DNA of 64,000 bases from Pratylenchus scribneri. Taxonomy: Eukaryota; Nematoda; Chromadorea; Rhabditida; Pratylenchidae. Under the pieces are notes generated by a model. It searched no databases. It was not told the DNA's origin and was given only the letters and a program-made list of their open reading frames with translations. The position numbers were made by a program, and so were the translations under genes. The stretch lies in the NCBI GenBank assembly GCA_030063045.1, contig JAQSEB010000121.1:868001-932000 (forward strand), read 5' to 3'. Positions 13,064 through 25,382 of the stretch are shown here, piece by piece. Position 1 is the stretch's first letter; each line of letters starts with the position of its first letter.

Positions 13064-13333
13064 AATATTTTAAAATTTTTAATTTATTTAAAGATTAAAT
13101 ATGTAGACAAAAATTTATGTGACTTTTTCCATGTCACTAAAGAACAAGGTATACTACCAACAATCATACTGCCTAGAAAATCGGACTTGACGGAATTCAA
13201 TCCTATCAAAGGATTCAAGGAAATCGCGGCCAATAGAGCATTTGTATATGGCCGGTTTTGCTTTAATACCATTGATAATATATCTAAAATAACATTCAAT
13301 TTTTCATTAAAATGCAATATATTTGGTTTCTAA
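13064..13333 (+). CDS. Long coding-like island, both strands open
   Basis: A plus-strand stop-to-stop frame of 89 codons. Its G+C-rich centre reads VTKEQGILPTIILPRKSDLT, then EFNPIKGFKEIAANRAFVYG. The minus strand also has a 77-codon TTG-start ORF at 13084-13317 (...NALLAAISLNPLIGLNS...). Third-position composition does not separate them. A small inverted repeat GTGAC/GTCAC lies at 13119-13137. This is one of the best non-random islands of the window, but strand and product are unknown. Confidence 0.35.
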   Translation, partial: NILKFLIYLKIKYVDKNLCDFFHVTKEQGILPTIILPRKSDLTEFNPIKGFKEIAANRAFVYGRFCFNTIDNISKITFNFSLKCNIFGF

Positions 13334-13863
13334 TATACTTTGCTTTATTATTCTAATTTTTATTTCATTATTTTAAATTTTAAAAATTAATATAATTATA
13401 AAATTAAATAAAATCCTTTAAAAATTTTACTTTTTCTGTTACAAATAAATTATTTTTGGATATTCTTTAATTTTGATAAAGAAAAAATTGAATAAAATAA
13501 TATTGAGGCATTGATGTATGATCCTTTAATATTATGCTAATTAAAGGAATATTATAATAATTACAGAATAAACATTTTATTAATTTTAAATTCATATTAT
13601 TCTAATTTTTATATCAATTAAAAATTTCTTTTCGAAATATAATTATTTTATTAATTATTTATTTGTAAAAAATTATCATTCAAATTTATATATAATAAAA
13701 TTAAATTCTATTACTTCATTTCTATGAAATTTTTAAAATCATTATTTTATTTAATTATTATATCTAATTTATTATTATTTAGAATTGATATTTAGCATTG
13801 AGAATTTTATAATAGTTGTTTATCAAAGCCCAACTAATTATTAAAATTTATTTTATTAAATTA

Positions 13864-13941
13864 TTGGAGGACGATTTGGAATTTGCTGCTTGTTATGTAT
13901 TTAATAAATTTATATTAAGCTTGTGCCAAATTTGGATATAA
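13864..13941 (+). CDS. Short exon-like island
   Basis: The plus frame LEDDLEFAACYVFNKFILSL then CQIWI and TAA. The first half is G+C-richer. No acceptor is obvious. The product is unrecognised. Confidence 0.2.
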   Translation: MEDDLEFAACYVFNKFILSLCQIWI

Positions 13942-14164
13942 ATTAAAATTATCAATGCAGTATTCCTTTCTAAATTCCTGAAATCGTTTGATGATGATTG
14001 CATGTAGAAAGGGAGATGATATAACTACAAATAATATTTTTGCAAAGCATTATATAATAAAGATATTACTTTTTAAAATTTTTGATTATGGTCATAATTA
14101 AATTAAATTTAGTGTAATATAAAAATTAAAAAATTATATTATCATAAAAAATAAATAATTTTAT

Positions 14165-14266
14165 CTATAATGATACATATTCATATAATAAATAAAATAT
14201 AAAAAATGCAATAATAAACACCGTTCGAAATTCACTAACTTCGAATTGTTTACCATTTTTCGCCAT
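14165..14266 (-). CDS. Small ATG ORF or first exon
   Basis: The minus ORF starts MAKNGKQFEVSEFRT in a good AAAATGG start context. It then runs into a hydrophobic A/T-coded tail (33 residues in all). A GT follows the ACG codon, so the first 15 residues may be a first exon. The plus strand is also open. Unrecognised. Confidence 0.25.
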   Translation of the reverse strand: MAKNGKQFEVSEFRTVFIIAFFIFYLLYEYVSL

Positions 14267-15829
14267 TTTAATTTGAGTTTTTTAATGATTAAAGTTTATG
14301 AAACAATATAATATATAAATTTTCATTAGATTTATAATGCATATATTTTTTTAATTTTTATTTCTATATTAATCGAGTTTCCTTTGTGTTTATAAAAATT
14401 CATATTTAAATTTAATTAATATTTTAATAACTAATATTTATTAAGAGTTCGAAATTTTATAATTAAAAAATAAAAGAAATTAAATTTAGATTTTTTTAAT
14501 AAATCTTTTTCGTTTATTTATTTTTCGGATTGAATTTAAAAATATTATTTGAATTATATGGCGCCTTAACAGTAAATAAATTTAATTTCAATTTGACACT
14601 TGAAATTCCTTATATTTTTTTCGTTCTTTTATAAAATTTTGTAACTGATATTTTTTATTATAAGCTTATAAATTAATGGCTTTTATTCTTGATTTTAAAA
14701 TCAGATATTATTTTTTTTTCTTAAAATTAAATATTTCAATTTTTAAGGAATTTATTTTATTTTTTTAACATCTTACATGAATCGAAATTGATAAACATCT
14801 ATAATTTTTTTAATATTGTTGGTCATTCTAAGTCATCAAATGTTATATTGATTTAAATTTGTTTTCTTCAGTTTCCAGAGGAAAACAAAGTTATTTCTTT
14901 CAAATAATTCCAGACATTTCTATTAAATATTTAAAAATTTCTATTAATGCAAATAAAATTTAATTTTTTATTATAATATTTTCAAAGTAAAGAAAAATTC
15001 GCATATATTTTAATGAAATTTATTTTTTTCATTTATAAATAAATTGCTTACACATTTTATTTTATCGCATATATTTATTTAATTCCTTTTTAATCTTCAA
15101 TTTCCTCATTCAATTTTTCAATCTGCTATACTTTATTGTAATCTCGATGTGACTATTTAAATTGTTGTTTATCATGCGGGTGAAAATTTTCCCATTAAGA
15201 AAAATTTTAGCTCATTAAATAATTAAGACCAAAAACAATATGAATCACTAATTAATATTTTTATTTTTCTTTTTATTTTCTTATATTATTTATTATAAAT
15301 TAAAATAAAATTTTATTTTTAATTCCAACATATTTATTTACTCTTTATGATTTGTTTAAGATTCATAAATAATTTTTATAAATAATTGTCAATGTTAAAT
15401 GTACAAAAGAATTAACCACCATCATTATCGACACAATCATTTTCTTTTTTTGACACTTATTTTTCATTTATTTTAAATATTTAATTTTTTTAGTAATTAT
15501 ATATAATATTTTTTACCATTAAATAATTTTTAATTTCTAATTTATTTTAAATATAAATATTTTAGAAATTTTTTCTAAATATTACAAAAGTTTTGACTAT
15601 TAAAAAATCTTCCAATCTTTTAAAAAAGTATTATTATAATTATTAAATAAATAATTAAATTTTATTTTTTTTTTAATATTCAAGTAAGAACTATTTTATT
15701 TTAATTTTTATTCAAATATTTTCTTTCTATACAATATTTCATTAAATAAAATTAACTCAGCAACATTTAAAATATATGCTGAAAATGATCTTTTAGACAT
15801 GGATTTTCTTAATTTCTTGAAGAATATAA
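14267..15829. other. A+T-rich background
   Basis: No island or repeat is supported. Confidence 0.55.
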
Positions 15830-15994
15830 TTATCTATCTCACTTATTACCTATTCCAATGATATCCCTGGTCTTGCATTTTATGCTGACATTTCCAATCC
15901 TTCTTTAATCGAGAAAATGCTAGATAGCCAAAATCATAGTTTAATATCTCATATATTTTTTTTAATATCTATCGATATAAAAAGTAATTTTTAA
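15830..15994 (+). CDS. Coding-like island, strand ambiguous
   Basis: The plus frame is open for 54 codons; its core is YSNDIPGLAFYADISNPSLI, then EKMLDSQNHSLISH. The minus strand is also peptide-like (YDFGYLAFSRLKKDWKCQHK) and ends at a GTAATA donor-like site. Either could be an exon. The product is not recognised. Confidence 0.28.
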   Translation, partial: LSISLITYSNDIPGLAFYADISNPSLIEKMLDSQNHSLISHIFFLISIDIKSNF

Positions 15995-16179
15995 TTTAAA
16001 ATATTAAATTTTATATTAATAAATCTGAATTTATTTAATATTATATTAATTCAGAAAAATATTTTTTCTGCCAATATTTATTGATTATTTTATTTTCGAG
16101 AAAGGTAACAATGCATAATGTTATTTAATGAATAATTTAATTAAATTAATATTTTTCATTAAATTTTAATTAAAATTTT

Positions 16180-16353
16180 TTAAGTGGGAATTTTTAGACG
16201 GAATTGAAAATTATTTATATTTTTATTAGCACTTGTTGATTTTAAAATTAATCGACAAATAATTTCCAAATTCAGATTTATCCTCTGGCCAATATTTGTA
16301 TCAATAATACCCAAAATCATCAAATATAAAAGCCTATATCCTCCTCCGATCAT
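16180..16353 (-). CDS. 57-codon ATG ORF, strand ambiguous
   Basis: The minus ORF begins MIGGGYRLLYLMILGIIDTN, then IGQRINLNLEII, and ends LKIPT. The plus strand is open over the same region for about 56 codons (...RFILWPIFVSIIPKIIKYKS...). The G+C-rich centre is 16280-16350. The hydrophobic N-terminus could be a membrane segment or signal anchor. No family is recognised. Confidence 0.25.
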   Translation of the reverse strand: MIGGGYRLLYLMILGIIDTNIGQRINLNLEIICRLILKSTSANKNINNFQFRLKIPT

Positions 16354-17495
16354 GGTTTATTTAGATATAAATATTTAAATTCATGCATTTTTATAACTAC
16401 TTATTATTTTTCCATTTTTCCTTTTTTAGTCTTTTCCATTATTATCATCCTTTTTTAAAACTATATTCATAATCTTAAATTTTTTCATTTTAATTTTTAT
16501 TATTGATCATATTTAAAAATAAATAAATTTGAAAATTTTATAATTCATATTTTAATAATTTTTATTTAAATAATTAATTTTTTATACATTTTATAATATA
16601 GCTTTTTATTTCCAAATAATTTATTTTTTAAATTAAATTACTTTAATAAAAATTATACTGTAAATTTAAGAGATTAAGGAAAAATAAGGAAATTATAAAC
16701 ATTAAATTTATGATTCATCATTTTTTATTCCTTTTGGATAAAACATCAGTTCTTATTTTTTTGTTTTACAACGATTTTTTCGACAAAAATTAAGTTGTTC
16801 TTAGCATCCAATTTTATAAAAAATTTTTTAAAATTGTAATATTAAATAAAAATTTGATATCACTTGATTCTTTATATCTTTCAGTACAAAGAAATAGTAA
16901 TTCAAATATAAGTCTTCACAAAAATATATCCCTCTATAAATTTTATTCTTTAGTTTTTTATTTATTTATAAGCTGGAAAAAAATTGAATTATTTTGAACG
17001 AAATTGGCGGAATTGATCATTTTCCAAAATAAATAATTTTTTCACCGAATTTTAGTATTATATATATTTCCATAAATATTTTATATTTTTTTATTAAAAT
17101 TTAATAATTTAATTATTTGGATGTCATTGTCAGATATATGTCACTATTAAAATTAATAAAAATATTAATTAATTAATAATACCAAATCATTTTAAAATAT
17201 ATTTGTTTCTTTATTTTATTATAAATATTATACTTCGCTTTTCAATATTTTATTATTAAATTTTTTCATAATAATTTTTTAATAAAAATAAAAATGATCG
17301 ATATGATATTAAATTTTTTTTATTATTCAATATTCTATAACTACATTATAAATTTTATTTTCTATTTTTTGTATATTTATTTTATATTATTTTAAGATCG
17401 CCTTTTTCATATATATGATATTTAAATTTTTATTTCATAGGAAAAAAAATAATTTAATTTGGGATTTTCTCTTCTTTCCTCTTTCCTTTGCTTAC

Positions 17496-17560
17496 ATTGA
17501 AATAATATATTCGTCGGTTCCATTTATGCCTTTATTACAGTTTCGAATTGGTCGAGGAGA
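17496..17560 (-). CDS. Candidate internal exon with both splice sites
   Basis: This is a clean exon structure on the minus strand. A T-rich acceptor (GGTTTTTTAG) precedes 65 bases reading SPRPIRNCNKGINGTDEYII, then S and two bases, followed by a GTAAGC donor. Third positions are mostly A/T. Other frames are less convincing: the plus frame is open for 83 codons without a stop, and two more plus frames are peptide-like only if TAA/TAG are read as sense. The product is unknown, and no neighbouring exon can be joined with confidence. Confidence 0.4.
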
Positions 17561-19914
17561 CTAAAAAACCATCGAGTTTATTATTTTAAAGTAAAGAGAA
17601 GATATTATAAAATATTTGTCTATTTTTACACAAGTTCACCTAATTTGGCGTTCCATTCATTTTTCACGAGAATGAATTACTTCTTTATTATTCTTCCTAG
17701 ATGGAATGTCTTGATAAGAAATTATCGTTTCACTTTTTAAAAAATTATTTTTATAATTTTTATTTTTAAAATTTTTAAAATGATATCATATTTAAAGTGT
17801 AAATTTAAAAACACTTAGTCGAATTTTTTTTGGCAACATTTATTTTTTAGATATAATGAAATTTAATGAATTACATCAAAATGAATATTTCCCTTTAAAC
17901 AACTTATATTTATCAATAATTTAAATATGACTTAAGCAAAAAATTTTAAATCAAAGTTATATTTAAAAAATTAATAAAATAATCAAGTTCATTCTTTTTT
18001 ATTTTTTAAAAATTTATTTTTTTATATCTGATTTTAATTTTTTACTATCTACGCCTAAATGATTGCACAAATGGCAAAAGCAGTTAGAATTATAATTTGA
18101 TATCATATAAAATATTTTTTTAATTAATTTAATTATATTGTAGAGATTCTCCAAATTATATTCTTTCGATTAATTTTTCTTTATTTTTAATTTATTTTCA
18201 AATTTATTAATTTCATCTTAATATAAAACAATATTAAATATTTCATAATAATCTTAAATTTCTAAATCTATTCAAAATTTTGATTAAAAATTTTCTCTTT
18301 TCTATTATATTTTTTTCACTTTATTTATGATTAAAAAAATTTTAATTCTATTTTCCATCCAATTAGTAAATTAGTGCCTGTTATTAAAGAAAGTTTGTCT
18401 AACACTAATATTTCTTCAATAAATTGTTGATTCTGATGGATTAATTACACCATTATTCCATTAATGAAAATTACCATTTTTTGAACAAAAATGTTTTTAA
18501 AAAAAAGATTATGTCTTTGACAAAAATCATAATAAATATTTCTGTTCCATCTTTATTGAAAACTAATAATTTTATCATTTATTGTTTAGCAATTTATTTA
18601 AATCCAATAAAAAATTGCTTCTTCGATTTCACAATTAATTTATAATTTAACACATTTTTGACGTAGATTCATATTTTCTTGAAAATTCAATAAATCAAAA
18701 TTTGTAATTTTTGTAAACTATTTATGATAGCTTAAAAAATTATTTTAAGATTTTAAAAAATGGGTCAAATTTTTTTAATAAATTATTTTTCCTCTCTTGA
18801 AAGTCTTTAATAGGAATGAAGTTGATTTATTCTGAAATTTATTATTATGAAATTTGTTTACATTTTTTAAACTAGTAATGGTTAAAAGGGGATTCTCCTT
18901 GTTCTTTTTCTATTATTCTCTATATTTAATTGAAAAAAATATCTTTCGGAGATCAATAATTTATTTCAATGATTAATTTATAGATTGTGTAGAATTTTTA
19001 TATGATTTCAAAAAAGTGAATAATAATTTCGAAAATTTTAGAATTGTTTGAATGAAAATAAGCATGAAAAGTTTATTTTTTTGCAAAGAAATATTTTGAT
19101 GTGCACAATAAATTAATGATTTTAATTTCATTGTTTACAACTATTTATTATTTATAGCTTTGTTCAGAATCTTCTGAAGAAATCAATACTACTCTTTCAT
19201 CTATCAATAATTTTTATTGCTAATATTTTTTTTAATATTAAATTTTTTCATATTTTAAAAATTATGAAATTTCTCTATAATTTTATCAAATTTATTTTAT
19301 TAAATAAATACTAATTTAATATTATTTTATTATTATAATAATTTCATATCAATCAATTATAAAATGCCATTTTTAATTATTTATTTATCCCAAATTTTTT
19401 AGTTTTTCAACTACTTTCATATAATCGTCTTTTCCGTTTCTTTTATTTTTAAACTCAATTCGTTTTTGTTATATTTTTAATTTTTAAAATAATAATATAA
19501 AAAATTTTTGTTTTTAAATATTTTATACCTTTTTTTTCGAATCCTTGTAAAAAGTAAATTAATTTTTTTATATCATTTTAATTTATAAACTAATAATTTA
19601 TAAAATTAGAAGCATTTAATTTTTTTACGAATATTTTATTTAAATTTTTATCTGCTATTGTTTTGCACTCTTCTTATATAAAAACATTTTTTTATTTTTT
19701 ATAGCATTAATTAATTATCGTATTTTATTTCAAATGTTAAATAAATTTCCATTTTTTAATAAAAATTTTTCAAAAATTTATTACTTTATCTGCAGAATTT
19801 TGAATTTTTTATTTTAATTTTTGATAAATTTTTTTATCTTTAATTCATATATTTTTTTAGTTTTTAACAATTAAAAAATGGATAATATATTACTTTGATG
19901 GATCTTATTTGCAG
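17561..19914. other. A+T-rich background
   Basis: A weak island at 17640-17715 continues a plus-strand open frame (...PNLAFHSFFTRMNYFFIIL...). Small rises occur near 18890 and 19150. None is separable from chance. Confidence 0.45.
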
Positions 19915-20034
19915 AAGAGAATTCCGCTATTTGTAGGAAAAACATTATTAAAATTATATTTTATTAAAATTTTAGCAGCAATTCTTTTATTTAATTTTCT
20001 TATTTTTTTTTATTTTATTTATTATTTTTTTTAA
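19915..20034 (+). CDS. Possible exon after strong acceptor
   Basis: TTATTTGCAG is followed by a frame KRIPLFVGKTLLKLYFIKIL, which turns into a hydrophobic A/T-coded tail ending at TAA (39 codons). Only the first 12 codons lie in a G+C-richer block. Unrecognised. Confidence 0.2.
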   Translation, partial: KRIPLFVGKTLLKLYFIKILAAILLFNFLIFFYFIYYFF

Positions 20035-20402
20035 TATCATTTTTCATTTAATTGAAATTTTTGTCAAAAAAAATAATTAAAAATTATATTTAATATTAAA
20101 ATAATTATTTTGAAATTACTGTATAATATTTTTAATTTATTTTGTTCATATTATGGTTTTTTTCCTTTTAAGTATTCATATTTTATTTCTATTTATGATA
20201 TTCTGTGCATTTTTATATTTTCAAAATTTTTTAAAAAATTAATTATACAAAGGTTTATTTTCTTGATAAATTAAAAACAATAGAATTTCTATACGATGAA
20301 GAATAGATTTAAAAATTATTTAGTGATATCAATTAAAATTGAAATTTTTTTTGATATTTCGATAGTATATTTTATATACTATTTGTTACCAATTGTAATT
20401 AG

Positions 20403-20489
20403 TACAAAGCGGCAACCGCTTTGATCGAATATGGAGCTTATGCATTACAGACCATTTTTATTTGCTTGACTTTATGTTTCTTGGATTAA
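20403..20489 (+). CDS. Possible exon, hydrophobic, with hairpin
   Basis: After ATTAG the plus frame reads YKAATALIEYGAYALQTIFI, then CLTLCFLD and TAA, like part of a membrane protein. The first bases form a perfect 8-bp hairpin, CAAAGCGG-CAA-CCGCTTTG, at 20405-20423. No donor is visible. The product is unrecognised. Confidence 0.25.
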   Translation, partial: YKAATALIEYGAYALQTIFICLTLCFLD

Positions 20490-21744
20490 TTTAGTTCTTC
20501 TTTTATTCCAGTTATAAGCACTGGTTCTTATTTTTAATTTATTTAAATTTTTTATAAAAACCTATTTTATTTATAATTTTTTTATTTTGATATTTATTTT
20601 GCTGATCATTCAAAATTTATTAATTAGATTATTCAAATCATTTAATAGACCGAAATTTTTTACTTATTTGGCATTGTAATAAATAAAAATTCGATTATTT
20701 GATAGTATATAAATCATATTGATTGCATCTTGTTTTCTAAAATATCTATGGATTCGTCTAAATGAGAGAAAAACATATCATATTTTTTTTTCAATCCATA
20801 TACTTAATTGCATTTTTTTCAAGCCGTTAGCGATTTCATTTTAAAGAACCTATCCGTAAATATTCATTGAACATAGCAAAAAATTTTGGTTAATTATTTT
20901 ATATTTAATTAATTTTTTTATGAAGCCATTTGATGGAATAAATAATATATTTTTTGATAAATTTTAACTAGTTTACGAAATATTTGTTCTATCTGTTGGA
21001 CATATAAATTCAAATTTTCATTTAAAATTAAATTTTATATTATAAAATTTGATTATAAATAATATAAAAATAGATAGGTATTAAAATTCTTAATTGTTTA
21101 AAAAATTTTTTTTTAATTAGTTTTATTGAATTCATGAACATCTTAATGACATATAATATTTTTTGATATAATTATTATTATTATCTATTTGTCGTCTATT
21201 AACATTCACCATTCTCTTATATTTTCATTTTCATTAATTAATTACTTTCAGCTAATGCTTTTTTTACTAAATTTTTTTAAAATAAAAATTTTATTAATTA
21301 TTATAATTTTGTTTATTATATAAATTAATATTTCTATGTTTTAATCACATTTAAAATATTTTAAAATACAAATATGAAATTATTTATCATTAATAATAAA
21401 TAAATCAAATTTTTATATATTCTATAATTTTTTATTTATATTACATTTATTTAAAATCAGTAAATTTTAGCTATTTAAAAAATTAAAATTTATTTTTCAA
21501 ATAACATTTTTTAATTTTAATATTTATTTTCAGTCTTTGTAAATATGTTTTAATTGTGTTAACTCAAATATATTGATATTGCAAAATTTGCCGATTCAAT
21601 TCTTTGATGGTTTAAATTTCTCTAATTTTATAAACAAAGAAATAATTCTTTTAATTTCATCATTCTAACTAAATTCAACAAACTTTTAAAAAAAAATATA
21701 GAAGAAGCAAAATAAAATAAGTATATTTTGAACAAAATATTCAG
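20490..21744. other. A+T-rich background
   Basis: A small G+C rise at about 20820-20860 has no clear frame. The rest is A/T-rich. Confidence 0.5.
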
Positions 21745-21789
21745 ATTGTGTTGCAAATGGGGCATTCATTTTACTTTATTACATCTCCT
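21745..21789 (+). CDS. Possible 45-bp internal exon
   Basis: ATATTCAG precedes 15 codons, IVLQMGHSFYFITSP, followed by GTAACT. Both sites fit GT-AG rules and the phase is 0 on both sides. The block is G+C-rich relative to its flanks. Too short to identify. Confidence 0.25.
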
Positions 21790-22415
21790 GTAACTATCAT
21801 CAAATAATTTTTTCATTATTAATTTTTATTCAAAAATTTTAATCAATTCAAAAATAATATTATTTTAATTTTTCAAATAAATATATTTCTTTCATTGAAA
21901 AAATGAAAAAACATCAAACAATTTGTTCAAAAATATTATTTGAAGCAAAATATGAAAGCAATCTTTCTTTTTATCTATTTTCCATTATTTTATAAGAGCA
22001 CAGTTGGATATCAAAAATTTTTTATATTAATTTATTTTTTTTTAAAGGAAATATTTTATTATTTAAAAACATTAAATTTTTGATAATATAATTAATTTTT
22101 TTCTTACTAAATTATTTTAATATTATTATAATTTTAATAATTTTTATAAAGTTAATATTTGAATGGATTATCGGTGACGACGGTATGTATTTTCATAAAA
22201 ATGTTTATCAAAATTGTTTATTACTCCCATCAATTTTATTTAATTATTATTATTCATATTTACTCTAAATTTTATTTTAAAAAAATTCACTACATTATTC
22301 GTTTTGTATTCTTGAAAGCCACTCCTTCTCCTAAGCATGAGTTTTGTCTTCAATTTCTTTTTTGCATGTGTGAAATATTTTCTATCAAATTAAATTTTCC
22401 AAATTTTTCTTCCTA

Positions 22416-22523
22416 TTAGTTTTCATTAAAATGATAATTATGCTTTTGGATTTTTAAAATTTTTCCTTCAGCGACGAGTCCCTTTTTCATAGGTAAACTC
22501 GACAAGTATTTGATAAATATAGT
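22416..22523 (-). CDS. Candidate 3'-terminal exon
   Basis: A good minus-strand acceptor (TTATATTCAATAG) leads in phase 0 into TIFIKYLSSLPMKKGLVAEG, then KILKIQKHNYHFNEN and TAA. It is basic and A/T-rich at third positions. A competing plus-strand model exists: a GTATGT donor at 22183 and a TTTTCCTTCAG acceptor ending at 22471 would join ...FEWIIGDD to ATSPFFIGKLDKYLINIVY and a stop. I prefer the minus strand slightly. No family is recognised. Confidence 0.33.
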   Translation of the reverse strand, partial: TIFIKYLSSLPMKKGLVAEGKILKIQKHNYHFNEN

Positions 22524-23100
22524 CTATTGAATATAAAACATTTTTCAAGTATTTGATCAATTTTACTACTTATTTGTTAAGAGCAAATTTTGAATGCATG
22601 TATTTTAAATAAATTCAGATGAAATCATTTTCATTAACTATTTTAGCAATTTTAGTCGAAAATAATTTAATTATTGAAAACATTTTATTATTTTCCATTT
22701 CTTTCCATTGATTTGTTCAAAAAATGTTTTTAATGATAAATGTTTCCACATTTTTCTTAATTTAAAATTCTATTTAATATATGTATTTATTTTTTTTTCA
22801 ATATTCGCCATCATAGTAATATTTTAAGATATTTATAATTAAGCCATTATTAAAGTAAAATTAAGAAAAATATATTTTATTCAATCATCTTTTTTTTCTC
22901 ATTTTATACTGATCAAAATTTTGATTCGCAGGACCAAAAATCATTATTAATTATTTTTTTTAAATTTCTTTGTTAATCTTGATTTAGAAAATGAAATTTA
23001 TTATCATTATAAAATAATAAAAGAGTGTTCTATTTGTTTATAATATTTAGATTCCGATATTTTATTTATTAATATTTCATATTAAAATAATTTTTCATTT
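22524..23100. other. A+T-rich background
   Basis: No supported feature. Confidence 0.55.
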
Positions 23101-23180
23101 TATTCTGCTGAATGTATCGGAGCAGATGCCTTGCAGGGACTTTGTGCCATATTTACTTTAAGAATTGATATCATAAAAAA
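23101..23180 (+). CDS. Exon-like island
   Basis: The plus frame reads YSAECIGADALQGLCAIFTL, then RIDI, before an A/T-coded tail. A second plus frame (LNVSEQMPCRDFVPYLL) and the minus strand (MAQSPCKASAPIHSAE) are also open. The island is real in composition, but its frame is uncertain. Confidence 0.25.
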
Positions 23181-23872
23181 ATATTCATATTTTTTAATAA
23201 TTATAAATATTTCGAAAAATCTATTACTTTTTTATTATTGACTAATTTGTTTATTCATCTTCAGCATAACTAAATATTATTGTCCGTAATTTAAAGCATA
23301 AAAAAAATTTATTGATAATAGAGAATTTTGATTATTATAAGTTTATTTTATTAAATTTTTTAATTAAATTTAATAATTTTTATGAATATTACATTTTTTA
23401 TTACTATTTTCATTTTGATTCAAATTTTTAAGTTTATTTTAAAAACTAATGGCTTATTTTATTTCATAATTTTAAAATTTTTCCTTCACTATACCTTCAA
23501 ATTGTAATAATTTTTAATTGATTTAAAAATTATATTAGTATTATTTTTTATTTATTTTCTTAATTGCAAAATTATACATTTGTTTATATACAAATATATT
23601 TTGATATATATATAATTGAAAAAATTTATTTTAAATAAAATAATTTATTGATTTAATGAATTATTTTCTTTTTGATAGATTTTATAATTTATTTTCATCT
23701 CTAAATTAATTTATTATTTTTCAATTTAATATTCAAATTCAAATATTTATTTAATAAAATAATAAACAAAAAATTTAATATTTTATTACTATTCTAAAAA
23801 TTATTTTAATTTTTTTTATTAAAATGCTTCATTGTTTCATTATTTTATTTAACAAATTTAATATCGACCTTT

Positions 23873-23965
23873 TCAAATAATATAATCTCGGTTATTTCTG
23901 TTTTTTAAAGATTTTTCTGCATAGTGCAAGATTAATAAAAGAAGGGAATAATTTCCAATCTTCAT
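23873..23965 (-). CDS. Possible small ORF or exon
   Basis: The minus ORF starts MKIGNYSLLLLILHYAEKSL and ends KNRNNRDYII: a short hydrophobic core followed by charged residues, like a signal anchor. AATTAG 10 bases upstream of the ATG could be an acceptor. On the plus strand a GTGAGA donor-like site sits at 24000. Unrecognised. Confidence 0.25.
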   Translation of the reverse strand: MKIGNYSLLLLILHYAEKSLKNRNNRDYII

Positions 23966-25186
23966 TGACTCTGCTCTAATTGATTTCGGAATGATTTAAG
24001 GTGAGAATTTTTTTATCATTTTATTTCTTTCTTAATCTCTTACAATATTTCTCTCAACTTAAATTGCTATGCTGTAAAACTCGAATATGAAAATAATTTT
24101 TTATGATTCTTTTAAATTTTAAAATTATATTTTAATAAAGAATAATTAAATAATTTTAATTTATATTTAAACATTTTTTTAATTTATTATTTTCCTTAAA
24201 ATAATAGAAATTCTTGTAAAAAATTAAATATCATTTCATATAAATATGATTTTTATAGCAATTAATACAAGAGACCGTCATTGACAAATAGTCCGTCATT
24301 ATGTTATTGAGGTAGCGAGTTGGCGAAAATTGTTTTATAATACTTAAAAATAAATTATTTTTATATAATATTTTAGTAAACTTTTTTTCTTTCTTTTTTG
24401 GATAATTTTTTGCATATTTTAATCAATTAAATTTTTATCATCATTTCCTTGGAATATTTTATATATTTTATATTATGAAATTATATTAAAATTTTTTATT
24501 CTTTATATTTAAATTTTATATAAATAATTTTTATTATTAGTTAAATTTTAAAATGTAGTAAAATTCAGTGCAAATCGCATGCCTTTAATAAATTATTAAA
24601 ATCTAATTTTATGAGATTAAATTTTTTATATTTGGATGAAAGAAATTTTATTTATAAAATGCTTTTCTTTAAATAATTTTTAAATACATCGGACTATATG
24701 AGGAATTTTTTAACAAAATATTTTTATTTTTATACAAAAGTAATATTGGAATTTTATTACAAATAATAGAATTAATATTAAATAAAAACACCGTCAAATT
24801 AATCAACTTTTTTATATAATTTTATTTTTATATTATCATTAATTCATATATTTTAATTAAAATTATTTTTTTATAAAATAGAGAAAATTAAAATTATATA
24901 AAAATTTTTTTCACAAGAATAAAAGCAATTCAATTCATAAACATATACATATTATTTACTTTTTTCTAAATATATTATTTTGATATTTCTTAATTTAATC
25001 ACTGGCCCCCAAGATATCTGTCAAATCTAGACATTATTTCTATAATATATTTTATTTCTTATGCTAGATACATTTTCATTTAATTTTTTTACTAATAATT
25101 TTTTAATTTATAATATAAAAATTTGTTTATTTTTTGTCGTTGAATTTATTTAATGGTATTTTATTATTTTCGCAATTCGTCTTTGA

Positions 25187-25382
25187 AATATTCACGCTGC
25201 AGTCTCATCGCTGACATTTTCTCGCCATCTTGCTTTACGTATCCGGATTCAATACTTCAAACAATTTAAACAAAAGCCATCTATGCCCTCTTTCAATTAT
25301 TACGGATAAGTTAGAATTGCAACAAATAAATGGGAGCACCCACACAAATTGTGGATTGGGCCTAGGATTTTTTGATTAAGGT
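25187..25382. other. Long G+C-rich island, all frames partly open
   Basis: About 190 bp of much higher G+C. Plus readings include HAAVSSLTFSRHLALRIRIQ... up to an in-frame TAA, after which the same frame stays peptide-like (VRIATNKWEHPHKLWIGPRI) to a TGA. Minus readings include ESGYVKQDGEKMSAMRLQRE then YFKDELRK and TAA, and QFVWVLPFICCNSNLSVIIE. The first plus frame has the lowest G+C at third positions, but only slightly. It is an exon, two exons, or a decayed one. Confidence 0.4.

Noticed and set aside
22159..22419. 86-codon ORF on the plus strand
   Set aside because: It begins at a donor-like GTATGT and is mainly A/T-coded; the splice-bounded readings around 22.2-22.5 kb explain its G+C-rich parts better.
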